Source of the DNA: Halobacteriales archaeon QS_3_64_16
Lineage (GTDB): Archaea > Halobacteriota > Halobacteria > Halobacteriales > Halococcaceae
Length of the DNA: 64,000 nucleotides
Reading direction: 5' to 3'
Assembly: GCA_003021705.1 (NCBI GenBank)
Contig: PXRJ01000032.1
Span: 1 to 64,000 of the forward strand
The position numbers were made by a program, and so were the translations under genes. Each line of letters begins with the position of its first letter. The first letter of the stretch is position 1. Positions 27,958-37,314 of this stretch are shown one piece after another. Below the pieces are notes generated by a model that worked only from the letters and a program-made list of their open reading frames with translations, made no database searches and had not been told where the DNA came from.

Positions 27958-28776
27958 TCAGTCGTCGGCGGTCGCGCCGCCGACCTGGTTCTGTCTCGTG
28001 CCCTGGAGTTCTAAGGTATCCAGGTTCGCGAGCAGGATATACCCGAAGCCGACCTTCGCCGAGAGGTCGAGTACCATGAACCCGGCGGTCTCCCAGAACA
28101 GCGGGATCAGGCCAAGGCCCTCGGTACCGACGATCCACAGTACCGGATAGACTGCCCAGAGGACGATCAGGACGTTCCGGAGTTGACTGAACAGCGAGTT
28201 CGCCGCGCCCGACCGCCGGGAGGCCATCTCCGAAACCTGGCCGACCAGGAAGTAAAGCAATATGACGAGGAAGGCGGTGGAGACGCCCCACCAGATGATC
28301 CGTGCGGTGAGCGGGTCAAGGTTTCCGGGAGCGTTCGAACCGGTCAACGCGGCGAGTACCCCAGTACCGATCATCGCGACGTCGAGGCCGACGAGCGTCG
28401 CGATCGTGTTTCGGTCCGCGCCGACGAGCAACGCGAGGTCGATCAGTAGCAGCGGCGTCGTGAACAGCCAGTCGGCATAGCGTGCCCAGTAGATCGCGTG
28501 GGTCTCCCCGCCCCACTGTACCCCCGTGACGCCGAAGCCGAGCGCCATCGCGAGGTACATCGTGAAGGCGATCGCGGGGATGAAGATCGTGATGACGTAG
28601 TGTTCGATACGCCGCTGATCGGTCTCCCCCCAGCCCATGCCGATGAACGCTAGCATGCCGAGGAACATCCCGGCGGTACCAAGCCACAGCCAGATCGATT
28701 CGCCGCCGACCTCGACGCTTCCTGCCTGCAACACGACCGCGGCCGTGTTGAGTAACGCTGGTAGTGATTGTACCAT
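27958..28776 (-). CDS. bop: Bacteriorhodopsin, light-driven proton pump
   Basis: A 272-residue seven-helix opsin. Helix C reads [20 protein letters not shown], with the proton acceptor Asp102, Thr106 and proton donor Asp113 equivalent to bacteriorhodopsin D85, T89 and D96. Helix G has [14 protein letters not shown] with the retinal lysine Lys241. The proton-release glutamates are also present (Glu219 and Glu229, matching E194 and E204). All residues therefore fit an outward proton pump in the cell membrane. The N-terminal extension [20 protein letters not shown] resembles the processed precursor segment. It is preceded by a bop-type activating sequence and lies downstream of bat. Confidence 0.97.
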   Translation of the reverse strand: MVQSLPALLNTAAVVLQAGSVEVGGESIWLWLGTAGMFLGMLAFIGMGWGETDQRRIEHYVITIFIPAIAFTMYLAMALGFGVTGVQWGGETHAIYWARYADWLFTTPLLLIDLALLVGADRNTIATLVGLDVAMIGTGVLAALTGSNAPGNLDPLTARIIWWGVSTAFLVILLYFLVGQVSEMASRRSGAANSLFSQLRNVLIVLWAVYPVLWIVGTEGLGLIPLFWETAGFMVLDLSAKVGFGYILLANLDTLELQGTRQNQVGGATADD

Positions 28777-28814
28777 GCGGTAGAATACATATGCCGGGTG
28801 AGTAAAACGGTCAT

Positions 28815-28829
28815 ACCCGACTAGTTGGG
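28815..28829 (-). promoter_or_regulatory. bop upstream activating sequence (UAS)
   Basis: ACCCGACTAGTTGGG matches the published Halobacterium bop-regulon UAS consensus ACC-C/A-n-ACTAGTT-n-GG at every defined position. It lies 39-53 bases upstream of the bop ATG, the expected distance for a nearly leaderless bop transcript. It is the presumed Bat-responsive element; a TTTTACTC element lies between it and the start as TATA candidate. Confidence 0.88.
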
Positions 28830-28892
28830 TAACCCAAGCTAGTTGAACTCGAGAAGGCGAGCGGAGCCTGGTCGGGGTAAGCACCCTGGTAG

Positions 28893-31037
28893 TCAGCGCT
28901 CGAAGAAGACCGTGGCGAGCTTCCGCTCGGCGGCCCGGAGGTGCTGGTGGAACGTCGAGCGCGAGATGCCCATCGACGCCGCGAGGTCCTCGCCGTCGAC
29001 GAGGCGGGGTTTCTCGAAGAAACCGCTCACGTGTGCCAACCGAAGCGCCGTCAGTTGGCGGTCGGTGAGTCGCTCCTCGACCGCAGTGAGGAATTCGCTT
29101 TCGGTCCGGGCGGGTCGCTCGCGCTCGTGATATTCCACGAGATCGATGCTGCCGTACCGGTCTTCGAGCGCGTCGGCGACCGAGCGGGCGTCGCGCTCCC
29201 GGGGGAGTGTCACACATAACCGACAGGCACCGTCCTCGGCAGTGATGTTACGTATCATCGCCCCCCGATCGGCGAGCACCGAGGCGATGGAGGGTTCGGC
29301 GAGTTCGAACTCGAAGAGGCAGTCGTCCTCGCGTTCGGTGATCGGACTCGCCGCCGCGATCTCCCGGCAGTCCCGCGCGAGGGGCGCGATTCGGTCGGCG
29401 GGCGCGCCCGAGACCCGCACGAAAAACAGGCTTTCCTCGCCTATCTCGAAGGTGAGTTCGAGGACGTCCTCGGCGGCGAGAACGCGTTTGCTCTCCAGAG
29501 CGTCGATCGTCGTCGCAGCGGCGTTACAGAGCGCTTCGAGCACGGCGAGTTCGCGCTCGTCGATCCCTTTACCCGCCTCAGTGTAGACCGAAAGCACTCC
29601 ATAGAGAGTATCCCGAGCGGCGATCGGGATCGCGGCACCGGTACCGACGCCACCGACCGTATCGAAGGCAGCGGACTCCCGACGATCGCGCTCCTCGTCG
29701 CTGTCACGACCCCCGAGCCCGCTTTCGAAGTCGTTCGATCCGTCGCGATCGGTGCTCGGCCTCCCTTCGGGGCGGGCGCTGGGGCTCCGGGCGGTGATCG
29801 GCAGCGCGGGGTCGGTCTCGATTCCGGTTCGGCGCTCCGCGATCGCGGTCCCGAGAGCACTCCCATCGAGGGTCCCGGTCGCGAGGTCGAGGGAAACGCC
29901 CGGTTCGGGGAGGACAGCGGCGAGGGCGCCCACGTTCGCCTCGGCCTTCGCTTCGAGGCTGAGGGTTTCGCCGGTCGGGTCGGGGTCACCGATCCAGGCG
30001 AGGGTGTAGGGTGTGGTGGCGGCGGCGATGCCTTCGACGAGGGCCCGCTCGGCCGCCTCGCGCCTGTCGGCCCGCAGCAGCGCCTCGGTCGTCTCCTGAA
30101 GCAGGCCCTTGATGCGATCAAGCAGGCGATCGAGGCTCGCACGCTCCCTCGCGAGCGTTTCTGCCTTCCGTTTGCCCTCGCGCTCGGCACGCTTGCGGTT
30201 GGTGACGTCGGCCTGGAAGCCGACGTAGTGCGTGAGGGTTCCGTCGCCGTCTCTCAGCGGGGCGATATCGACCTCGTTCCAGAAGGGGGTGCCGTCCTTA
30301 CGATAGTTGATGAGTTCGACCGAGACGGGCCGGTCCTCACGGATCGCCTCGCGCATCTCGGCGATCGCCGCCGGGTCCGAGCGCTCGCCCTGGAGGAAGC
30401 GGCAATTATGCCCGAGTACGGCCTCGCGCGCGTAGCCGGTGATCCGCTCGAAAGCGTCGTTGACGTAGACCAGCGGGTAGTCCGACGCTGTGGCATCGGA
30501 GATAGTGATGCCGACCGGCGCTGCGTCCATCGCACGCTCCTTCAGCCGGAGGGCGTCGGTGACCGGTCCGGCCGTACTCCCTTCCCCGTGTGCGCTAGAT
30601 CTCCCCGCTTCCGTCTCCGTTCTCGCTCTGTCGGCGTCCCTCGCGTCGAGTGCCGCCTCGATCCGACAGTCGAGTGGCTCCTCCTTCGTTCCCTCCCTCT
30701 CATCCCTATCCTCGCACTCGCTTCGGGGAACGTACTCGGTGACGCCCGCACTGATCGCCCTGCCGGCGAGGGCTTCGCTGCCATCCGTAGGCACGAGGAC
30801 GAACGGAAGGTGGGGGTACTCGGCGCGGACGGCACGCAAAAGGCCGAGCCCGTCGATCTCAGGGAGACGATACTCGCTCACGACGGCGTCGACGCGTTCG
30901 CTAGCGAGGCGTCGGAGGCCGGCTTCGGCACTCGGTGCGACGATCAGGCCTCGATCCTCACATCGGAGGACACGGGGGAGATTCGTCCGGTCGGCGACGA
31001 CGAGAACCGACGGCTTCGGGGACTCCGACTCGTGCAT
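28893..31037 (-). CDS. bat: Bacterio-opsin activator Bat, receiver-LOV-GAF-HTH
   Basis: A 714-residue soluble regulator. Residues 10-112 are a receiver-like domain whose phosphoacceptor position is Glu55 ([14 protein letters not shown]). A PAS domain near 165-285 contains [13 protein letters not shown] with Cys212, the flavin-adduct cysteine of LOV photosensors. A GAF-type region spans about 320-510. The bacterio-opsin-activator domain and C-terminal HTH ([40 protein letters not shown]) finish the chain. Bat activates bop, brp and carotenoid genes under low oxygen and light. It lies directly upstream of bop and divergent from the lycopene cyclase gene, so its targets are its neighbours. Confidence 0.93.
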   Translation of the reverse strand: MHESESPKPSVLVVADRTNLPRVLRCEDRGLIVAPSAEAGLRRLASERVDAVVSEYRLPEIDGLGLLRAVRAEYPHLPFVLVPTDGSEALAGRAISAGVTEYVPRSECEDRDEREGTKEEPLDCRIEAALDARDADRARTETEAGRSSAHGEGSTAGPVTDALRLKERAMDAAPVGITISDATASDYPLVYVNDAFERITGYAREAVLGHNCRFLQGERSDPAAIAEMREAIREDRPVSVELINYRKDGTPFWNEVDIAPLRDGDGTLTHYVGFQADVTNRKRAEREGKRKAETLARERASLDRLLDRIKGLLQETTEALLRADRREAAERALVEGIAAATTPYTLAWIGDPDPTGETLSLEAKAEANVGALAAVLPEPGVSLDLATGTLDGSALGTAIAERRTGIETDPALPITARSPSARPEGRPSTDRDGSNDFESGLGGRDSDEERDRRESAAFDTVGGVGTGAAIPIAARDTLYGVLSVYTEAGKGIDERELAVLEALCNAAATTIDALESKRVLAAEDVLELTFEIGEESLFFVRVSGAPADRIAPLARDCREIAAASPITEREDDCLFEFELAEPSIASVLADRGAMIRNITAEDGACRLCVTLPRERDARSVADALEDRYGSIDLVEYHERERPARTESEFLTAVEERLTDRQLTALRLAHVSGFFEKPRLVDGEDLAASMGISRSTFHQHLRAAERKLATVFFER

Positions 31038-31224
31038 AGAGGAGGTACGGTGGGCCCCTACATAATCCTCACCGCTGGCGGACTTGTGCTATGAAGCGAC
31101 ACTGCCATTACTCGGCCGGTCCGAGTGTGAGGGGTATGAGCCGACGAGCGCGATCGCGACCGGAACGGACACGCCGAGGGTCGATCGCGGCCCGTCGACA
31201 GCATTCCGGCGAACGCTCGTTCCC

Positions 31225-32112
31225 ATGAGCACGCTGCTCACGTATGCAGGCTTTCACCTGCTGTTCCTCGTTCCGCCGATCGCGCTACTGATACTGGCGC
31301 TTTCGTTCGCCGATCGGATCGCCCGTCCGCGAGAAGCGATCGCCGGCGTCGTGCTCCTGACGGCGATCGCGACGATCTACACGACGCCCTGGGACAACTA
31401 CCTCATCGCCCGGGGAGTCTGGACCTACGCCGAGGGGACTGTCCTCGCCAGATTGGGGCGAGCGCCGATCGAGGAGTACGCTTTCTTCGTGCTCCAACCG
31501 GTGCTCGCGGGGCTGTGGTTCCTGTGGCTCGGCTACGCGCCCAGTCCCGAGTGTACGGTCGGTGTGCGCGCTCGCCTCCTCGGTGCCGGGGTCTGGCTGG
31601 CCGTCGCGGTGGGCGGGGCGTGGCTGCTCGGCGTTCCGGGGGGGTTGTACCTCGGGGCGATCGCTCTCTGGGCGGCCCCGATCGCCGCTCTCCAGTGGGC
31701 GCTGGGCGGCCCGGTACTCTGGCGGAATCGTCGGCTGCTCGCGCTCTCGGTCGCCGTCCCGACGCTGTATCTGAGTTTTATCGATCGGATCGCCATCGAA
31801 CTCGAGATCTGGCGGCTCTCGCCCGCCCACACGACCGGACTCGATCCCCTCGGACTGCCGATCGAGGAAGGGGTCTTCTTCCTCGTGACGACGACGCTCG
31901 TCGTCCAAGGACTGATACTCTTCCATTGGGTCCTCGAGCGCGTGCGAGCGGGCGGGCGCGCCTATGGCCGTGCGGGGCTGGTACCGATCGAACGGGTGCG
32001 GTCGCCGAGACGGTCGGCGGCTCTGGACAGTTCGACGGAGCAGCCGGGGTCGGGACCGGAGGAAACGAGCGACGGACCCGAGCTCGACCGAAGCGGGCGG
32101 GGCGAGGCGTGA
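31225..32112 (+). CDS. crtY: Lycopene beta-cyclase, CarR/CrtY-type membrane protein
   Basis: A 295-residue membrane protein with about seven helices comprising two fused lycopene-cyclase repeats. Each carries the family hallmark: TTPWDNYLIARGVWTYAEGT with RAPIEEYAFFVLQP in repeat one, and YLSFIDRIAIELEIWRLSPA with GLPIEEGVFFLVTTT in repeat two. It converts lycopene to beta-carotene, the precursor of retinal. I chose ATG 31225 at the first helix; earlier in-frame codons give non-conserved sequence. The stop overlaps the GTG start of brp by four bases, so the pair is translationally coupled. Confidence 0.92.
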   Translation: MSTLLTYAGFHLLFLVPPIALLILALSFADRIARPREAIAGVVLLTAIATIYTTPWDNYLIARGVWTYAEGTVLARLGRAPIEEYAFFVLQPVLAGLWFLWLGYAPSPECTVGVRARLLGAGVWLAVAVGGAWLLGVPGGLYLGAIALWAAPIAALQWALGGPVLWRNRRLLALSVAVPTLYLSFIDRIAIELEIWRLSPAHTTGLDPLGLPIEEGVFFLVTTTLVVQGLILFHWVLERVRAGGRAYGRAGLVPIERVRSPRRSAALDSSTEQPGSGPEETSDGPELDRSGRGEA

Positions 32113-33179
32113 GTACGCGAACGTCGCTCGCCGCCGGAACGGACGGGAAACTCAAGCGAACGATCTTCGCACCCGTCTGGATCGCACTCGCGGTCGCTGC
32201 CCTTCCCTTCGCGCTCGGGCTCTCGGTGCCGCTGTGGGTGCAGTACGTCCCCTTTCTCGCGAGCGTTCTGGTACTCGGTCTCCCTCATGGAGCGGTCGAT
32301 CACCTCGCGGCGGCCCGCCTCGATGGGTCGGGGGCCGGTTCCGAGGGACCGATCGATCGCCCGCTCGCCGCCGTCGGCTCGCTCTACCTGCTGGCCGGCG
32401 GAGCGTACCTGCTGGCCTGGCTTCTCGCGCCGGCAGCGTCGTTCGTTTTCTTCATCGCGCTGACGTGGTTTCACTGGGGCCAGGGCGACCTGTACGTACT
32501 CACCGTGCTCCCCGAGCGGACCCACCTTCGCTCGCCCGCCCAACGCCTGCTCTGTGTGCTCCTCCGTGGCGGCCTACCGATGATCGTCCCCTTGCTCGCC
32601 TTTCCGGCGATCTATCGCGAGATCGCCCGCACAATGATAGAACTGTTCGACCCGGGCGCGATCACGCTACTCGATCCGGTTTTCGCGTTCGGGACGCGTC
32701 TCGCGCTCGGGATCGGGCTCGGGGCGCTGTCGCTCGGGGCGCTCGCACTCGGCTATCGGCGCGCGGAGGGGGCAGTTCAGCGACGAACCTGGCGTCTCGA
32801 TGCCGCCGAGACGGCACTCCTCTGGGGATTTTTCCTTCTCGTCCCGCCGATACTCGCCGTTGGCCTCTATTTCTGTCTGTGGCACTCCCTGCGCCACGTC
32901 GTCCGCGTGATCGCCCTCGGGGAAGAGTCCGATACCGGAATCACCGGAACGAATACTACCGATACCAGCCGATCGGTCGCCCGGGAGTTCGCTCGCTTCG
33001 CCCGCGAGGCCGCGCCGCTCACCGTCAGTGCGCTCGTGATCTTCGCCGGACTCTACCTTTTGGCGCCAGTCACCGATATCCTGGGTCTGATCGCGCTCTA
33101 TCTGGTCCTACTGGCGATACTTACCCTGCCACACGTCCTCGTCGTCACCTGGATGGACGGTAAGCAAGGGATCTGGTAG
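32109..33179 (+). CDS. brp: Brp/Blh beta-carotene 15,15'-dioxygenase
   Basis: A 356-residue polytopic membrane enzyme that cleaves beta-carotene to two retinals, the chromophore of the adjacent bacteriorhodopsin. The iron-binding histidines lie in LGLPHGAVDHLAAAR, ALTWFHWGQGDLYVLT, CLWHSLRHVVRVIAL and LPHVLVVTWMDGKQGIW, the order of Brp/Blh proteins. The GTG start overlaps the crtY stop (GTGA). The gene ends in TAG. Membrane segments number about eight. Confidence 0.94.
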   Translation: MSTRTSLAAGTDGKLKRTIFAPVWIALAVAALPFALGLSVPLWVQYVPFLASVLVLGLPHGAVDHLAAARLDGSGAGSEGPIDRPLAAVGSLYLLAGGAYLLAWLLAPAASFVFFIALTWFHWGQGDLYVLTVLPERTHLRSPAQRLLCVLLRGGLPMIVPLLAFPAIYREIARTMIELFDPGAITLLDPVFAFGTRLALGIGLGALSLGALALGYRRAEGAVQRRTWRLDAAETALLWGFFLLVPPILAVGLYFCLWHSLRHVVRVIALGEESDTGITGTNTTDTSRSVAREFARFAREAAPLTVSALVIFAGLYLLAPVTDILGLIALYLVLLAILTLPHVLVVTWMDGKQGIW

Positions 33180-33223
33180 TCAGATATCACACTTCGTCTC
33201 GTCGCCTCGCGCCACCGAGCAGT

Positions 33224-33529
33224 TCACGCGCCGATGTCGGGATCGGCGGCCAGCTCGTCGAAGCCGGCGAGCCGGTAGGGCCGGGAATCGGTGCAGTCCT
33301 CATTCGCGGCCGCCAGCTCGCCGACCGCGTGGTCGAATCGGTGGTCGAAGGAGTCGTAGGTCTCCGCGGCCGCGAGGTAATCGAGAAAGCCCTCGGCCGT
33401 GAGCTCCTCCTCGTGATCGTCGCGGAACGCGGCGACCCGTTCGGCCGCCGTTCTCGCAGTGGTCGCCTCAGCACCGCGGTCGAGGAACGCGTCGGTCAAC
33501 GTCGCTTCGAGGTCGTCGTCGTCGCTCAT
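33224..33529 (-). CDS. Small acidic haloarchaeal protein
   Basis: A 101-residue all-helical acidic protein starting MSDDDDLEATLTDAFLDRGA, with RVAAFRDDHEEELTAEGFLD and ETYDSFDHRFDHAVGELAAA. There is no signal or membrane helix. I do not recognise a named family, though the pattern looks conserved rather than random. It converges with brp (44 bases) and starts 55 bases after the broken glycosyltransferase gene on the same strand. Confidence 0.65.
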   Translation of the reverse strand: MSDDDDLEATLTDAFLDRGAEATTARTAAERVAAFRDDHEEELTAEGFLDYLAAAETYDSFDHRFDHAVGELAAANEDCTDSRPYRLAGFDELAADPDIGA

Positions 33530-33584
33530 CGTGCGCCGACGTAGGACGGCGGCGTCCATAAGGGATTCTCACGAGCAGAGGCCA

Positions 33585-35418
33585 TCAGGAGGTCGGCTCC
33601 GACAGGGATGTGTCATTCGCCCGCGCCCGATCGCGCACGCGGACGATCAGCACGCCCCGGTTCCGGTAAGCGACCTCGTAGCGCTTCGAGCGCTCGAATT
33701 CGCTCGCCAGTTCGCCCCACTGTGCCGCGGAGAACTCGCTGCGGGCGGTCCAGCTCCGCGAGCCCTCTCGCGGAACGTAGAGGTACGTCGGAGATGCCGA
33801 AGACTTCGGCGACCTCGTGGACGCCCTGGGGAGTGAGGCTGGGGCGGTGGTTTCGACCACCCGTGTGAGACACCGCGCCGTCCGGCACTCGGCGGCCGCC
33901 CGGTAGCGCTCGATCTGCCCCTCGCGTTCGGGCGGCGGGAGCCACTTCGCGCCCCACGGCGAGGCGACCGAACTCCGGTCCGCGAGCAGGGGGAAAACCA
34001 CTCGGCGGCGTCCCCGGCGACCAGAAACGTCGCTTCTCGGGGTGTGTTCCGGCGCGCCCAGCCCATTGCTCGCACGTCCGCGCTATTGACGTAGGCGGGC
34101 AGCGGATTCGAAAGGAGGCGATCGAGCGGGCGCTCGGGGATCGGCTCGTAGTTCGCGGCGTACAACGCCCCCGTCGTCGCTCCATAGAACACGAGTACCG
34201 AGAGCACCGCGCATACAGCGACTCGGTCGTGTCGCCCGGGGTCGAACCAACCCGAGACGCTGGGCGCCGATCTCCGAGTCTACGTCGCTATCGGCGTCGG
34301 CAGCAGCACGGACGTCCGCGTCGGCACCGGTATCAATATCGCCCTCGGCGCTGCCGACGAGCATCGGCAGGAAGCCCTCGAGGAGAAAGGCACTCGCGGG
34401 GAAGGCTCCGATGAACAGCAGGAATCGGGGCTCGGGGTAGACCAGCGCGGTGACGGCGAACCAGCTCACGAGGAAGTACCGTCGCCGCGCGAGGAAGTAA
34501 AGCACCCCTAAGAGGACGAAGACGTGCCAGAGCGCGAGCAGTCGGGTCGCGGGCAGGTACCCGAAGTTCGTCGGGAACCAGAGCGGCCCCTGGCTGATCC
34601 CGAGCCGGGAGCCCGAGGTCCTGGCGAACACCGAAAGGCCGTGCTAGAAGAGAACGGTAAGCCACCACGGCGACGCGAGAGTCGCCCCTCCGAGGGCGAC
34701 GAGCGTGCCGTACGCGAGGCCCCGGAGCGAGCGGTCGCGAGCGAGATAGAAATATAGAGTCCCTGACCCGAACGGCACGGGATAGAGGGGATGGGTCAGG
34801 ACAACCAGGCCGAACAGGATCGTGGTGGGAAACAGCCATCGCCGGCCGTCCGCGAAGATCCGGTAGCCGGTATACAACCCACAGACCGTGAAGAAGAAGG
34901 CAAAGGTGCGGACGACCCCGCCCGCCGAGAGGTGCCAGGTGAGCACGGCGGGGCTGCTCGCGACGATCACGGCCGCGAAGCCGGCCTGCCCGTTCGAGCC
35001 GAGTAGCTCCCGGCCCAGCGCGTAGGTCGGAACCAGGGCGACGATCGTGAGAAGCCCGGGCAGGAAGCGTGCGAGCGCGAGTGGGGAGACCCCGGCGTCG
35101 AGCAGCGCTGCGAGCGAGTAGAAGGCCAGCGGCGGGTACGCGAAGGGAATTCCACCGGGCGTGTAGCCAGCGAGGCGTGTGGGCAAGGCGTAGCCGTTCT
35201 CGGCGAGAGCCTCTGCCATCGCGAGGAAGAGCCCGCCGCCGAGCGCGGGGAACGGGTAGGTGAACGGATACGCGGCGTAGACGACGACGCCGACGGCGAG
35301 TGCGGGACCGAGTGCGAGGAGCGGGCGCGAGGCGACGAGTGACGACGCTGGGGGTGTGGATTTCCCCCCGGGGATCGTGTCCGTCGGCGGTCGAGTCGGT
35401 AGACCTGCCGGCCGGCAT
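33585..35418 (-). pseudogene. Membrane glycosyltransferase-like gene with multiple lesions
   Basis: The intended protein of about 610 residues would be a GT39/STT3-like polytopic enzyme. It starts MPAGRSTDSTADGHDP (35418), then shifts frame in a six-base homopolymer (35364-35369) into SRPLLALGPALAVGVVVYAA and ENGYALPTRLAGYTPGGIPF. An in-frame TAG stands at 34644-34646 after SPWWLTVLF; the frame resumes with HGLSVFARTSGSRLGISQGP. A further slip near 34255 moves to GWFDPGRHDRVAVCAVLSVL, another near 34000 to FPLLADRSSVASPWGAKWLP, and a compensating pair near 33780-33830 surrounds VHEVAEVFGIS. The periplasmic-type C-domain ends at 33585. Five or more lesions mark clear decay. Relatives transfer lipid-linked sugars to the cell surface. 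Confidence 0.85.
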
Positions 35419-35586
35419 GGAACCGATACCTGTCTTCGGTGGACGACGGAGAGACTAAAACGAGCGGATCGGCAGCGGGACGGGATCGACGCTCACGCAC
35501 CCTGTGACGTGGATGCATGGCACGCAACGTGGCAGTGTAAGCCAGAGGACTTTAGCCTACAGCTTCCGTTCTCGGACCGTATCGAT

Positions 35587-36498
35587 ATGTCGAACTCCTC
35601 GCTCACTGCTGGGACGCTCGCGACGCTCGCCGGCTTGGGGCGTGAGGTACGCCCCCAGCAGTGGTACAAACAGGGCGTTCTCCTACTAGGGATCACGTTC
35701 TCGCGCAACCTGCTCGATCCGGGGGCCTGGACGGCCGTGCTGTTCGCGATCGTCGCGTTTACGGCCGTCGCCGGGGCGACCTACGTTATTAATGACATCT
35801 CGGACGTCGAGGCCGATCGGCAGCATCCCGAGAAACGCCACCGTCCGATCGCGAGCGGGCAAGTCCCGATCCCAGTGGCCGCCGCGTTCGGTGCTGCATT
35901 ACTGGTCTTGGGCTTCGCGCTGGCGCTCGCGGTCGGACCACTTCTGGTTGCGGTGCTAGCGACCTATCTCGGCCAGAACCTGCTGTACTCGACGTACATC
36001 AAACACGTCGTTTTCGCGGACGTCATCAGCGTCGCCGTCGGATTCGTGCTCAGAGCAATCGCGGGCGTCGTCGCCATCGACGTCTTCTTGAGCCCCTGGC
36101 TGATCGTCTGTACGTTCCTGTTAGCACTCGTCCTCGCGCTCGGCAAGCGTCGCCACGAACTCGGGGCCTCGAACGATCCACAGCGTAGCAGAGAGACCCT
36201 CGGGTCCTACACCGCCGAAAGCGTCGATCAACTCCTTACAGTGGTGACCGCGACCCTGCTCATGGCCTATGCGCTCTATACGTTCACCGGGGCCGACACG
36301 ACGATGATGCTCACCCTTCCGTTTGCCTTCTTCGGGGTCTTTCGTTACCACCACCTGGTCCACACGACCGAGATTGCCGGCCGGCCGGAGTACCTGCTCA
36401 CTGATCGGCCCTCGATGGTGAACCTCGCGCTCTGGGCGACGACGGCTATCGCGGTGCTGTACGAACTGCCCGGCCTGCTCGTTGGGGGGCTATCGTGA
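35587..36498 (+). CDS. UbiA-family polyprenyl-phosphate phosphoribosyltransferase-like protein
   Basis: A 303-residue membrane protein with about nine helices. REVRPQQWYKQGVLLLGI at the N-terminus and NDISDVEADRQHPEKRHRPI near residues 70-89 match the decaprenyl-phosphate 5-phosphoribosyltransferase branch (N-D-x2-D-x2-x-D-R). The second Asp-rich region is replaced by the branch-typical GKRRHELGASNDPQRSRETL. Such enzymes attach phosphoribose to a polyprenyl phosphate, giving a lipid-linked pentose donor. The gene is divergent from the damaged glycosyltransferase and its stop overlaps the next GTG start by four bases. Confidence 0.86.
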   Translation: MSNSSLTAGTLATLAGLGREVRPQQWYKQGVLLLGITFSRNLLDPGAWTAVLFAIVAFTAVAGATYVINDISDVEADRQHPEKRHRPIASGQVPIPVAAAFGAALLVLGFALALAVGPLLVAVLATYLGQNLLYSTYIKHVVFADVISVAVGFVLRAIAGVVAIDVFLSPWLIVCTFLLALVLALGKRRHELGASNDPQRSRETLGSYTAESVDQLLTVVTATLLMAYALYTFTGADTTMMLTLPFAFFGVFRYHHLVHTTEIAGRPEYLLTDRPSMVNLALWATTAIAVLYELPGLLVGGLS

Positions 36499-37196
36499 AC
36501 GCGATCACGGGAAGCGAGGCCGGCCGAAACGAGGGGGGGAGTACGGATCACGCTCGCCGGTACGACCTGCAGGTCCATACCGACGCCTCGCCCTGTTCGG
36601 CCGCCACGCCCGCACAGGTCGCCCGCGCCGCCAGTGAAGCGAACCTGGATGGGATCGCGATCACGAACCACGACACCACCGAGGGGATACGGGAAGTTCG
36701 TCGGGCCGCTTCGGGACTGAGCGAGGGGATCGACGTCATCAGTGGCGTCGAGGTGACGACTACCCAGGGTCATCTCCTCGCGCTCAACGTCGCGAAGCCA
36801 CCCCCACAAGCCGATCCCCTAACCGTTATCGAGAACATCCACGAGCAGGGCGGTCTCGCAGTGCTCTCCCATCCCTTCGATCGGTTCCGGCAGGTCTACG
36901 ACCGGGATCTCGAGGCAATCGCCGCCGCGATCGACGGGATCGAGACCCGCAACTCCCGCTGTGTCCGCCCCCGGTACAACAGGGCAGCAGAAGCTTTCGC
37001 TGCCCGGCACGGTCTCGCCGAAACCGGCGGGAGCGACGGACACTTCCCGCGGGAGGTCGGCCGCGCAGCTACGGAATGTCGGGGGGACGTACTGGACTCG
37101 ATCCGAGCGGGCGAGACCCGTGTGGTCGGCCGCGGCGGCTATCTCTCCGGACACGTCGCGACGAAAGTACACCAGGTCCGCGGGCTCTTGGGATGA
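36495..37196 (+). CDS. PHP-domain phosphoesterase
   Basis: A 233-residue metal hydrolase of the PHP superfamily. DLQVHTDASPCSAATPAQVA near residues 24-43 gives the first H-x-H-x-D-like motif, ITNHDTTEGI the second, ISGVEVTT the third, LSHPFDRFRQ the fourth, and GGSDGHFPREVGRA the last. Relatives hydrolyse phosphoesters; substrate unknown. GTG 36495 overlaps the UbiA stop, so the two are likely co-translated. Possible roles include trimming the phosphate from the phosphoribosyl lipid, which is inference only. Confidence 0.85.
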   Translation: MNAITGSEAGRNEGGSTDHARRYDLQVHTDASPCSAATPAQVARAASEANLDGIAITNHDTTEGIREVRRAASGLSEGIDVISGVEVTTTQGHLLALNVAKPPPQADPLTVIENIHEQGGLAVLSHPFDRFRQVYDRDLEAIAAAIDGIETRNSRCVRPRYNRAAEAFAARHGLAETGGSDGHFPREVGRAATECRGDVLDSIRAGETRVVGRGGYLSGHVATKVHQVRGLLG

Positions 37197-37314
37197 TCCG
37201 ACCCGGTCGCGCCGGACTGACGACACAGCTCACCGGCGGCTGGCACCAGCGATTCGCAGTGACGCGGCACTGGCAGCCAGACAAACGTCCGCAGCGACGA
37301 CGAGAGCGACCACG

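Noticed and set aside
33780-33830. Programmed frameshifting in the glycosyltransferase
   Set aside because: Several unrelated slips and an amber codon occur in the same gene with no common slippery site.
20023-34646. TAG recoding (for example pyrrolysine) explaining the two in-frame amber codons
   Set aside because: Other genes here (brp, the truncated haemoglobin, the small gene at 43702) end normally in TAG, and both amber-containing genes also carry frameshifts.
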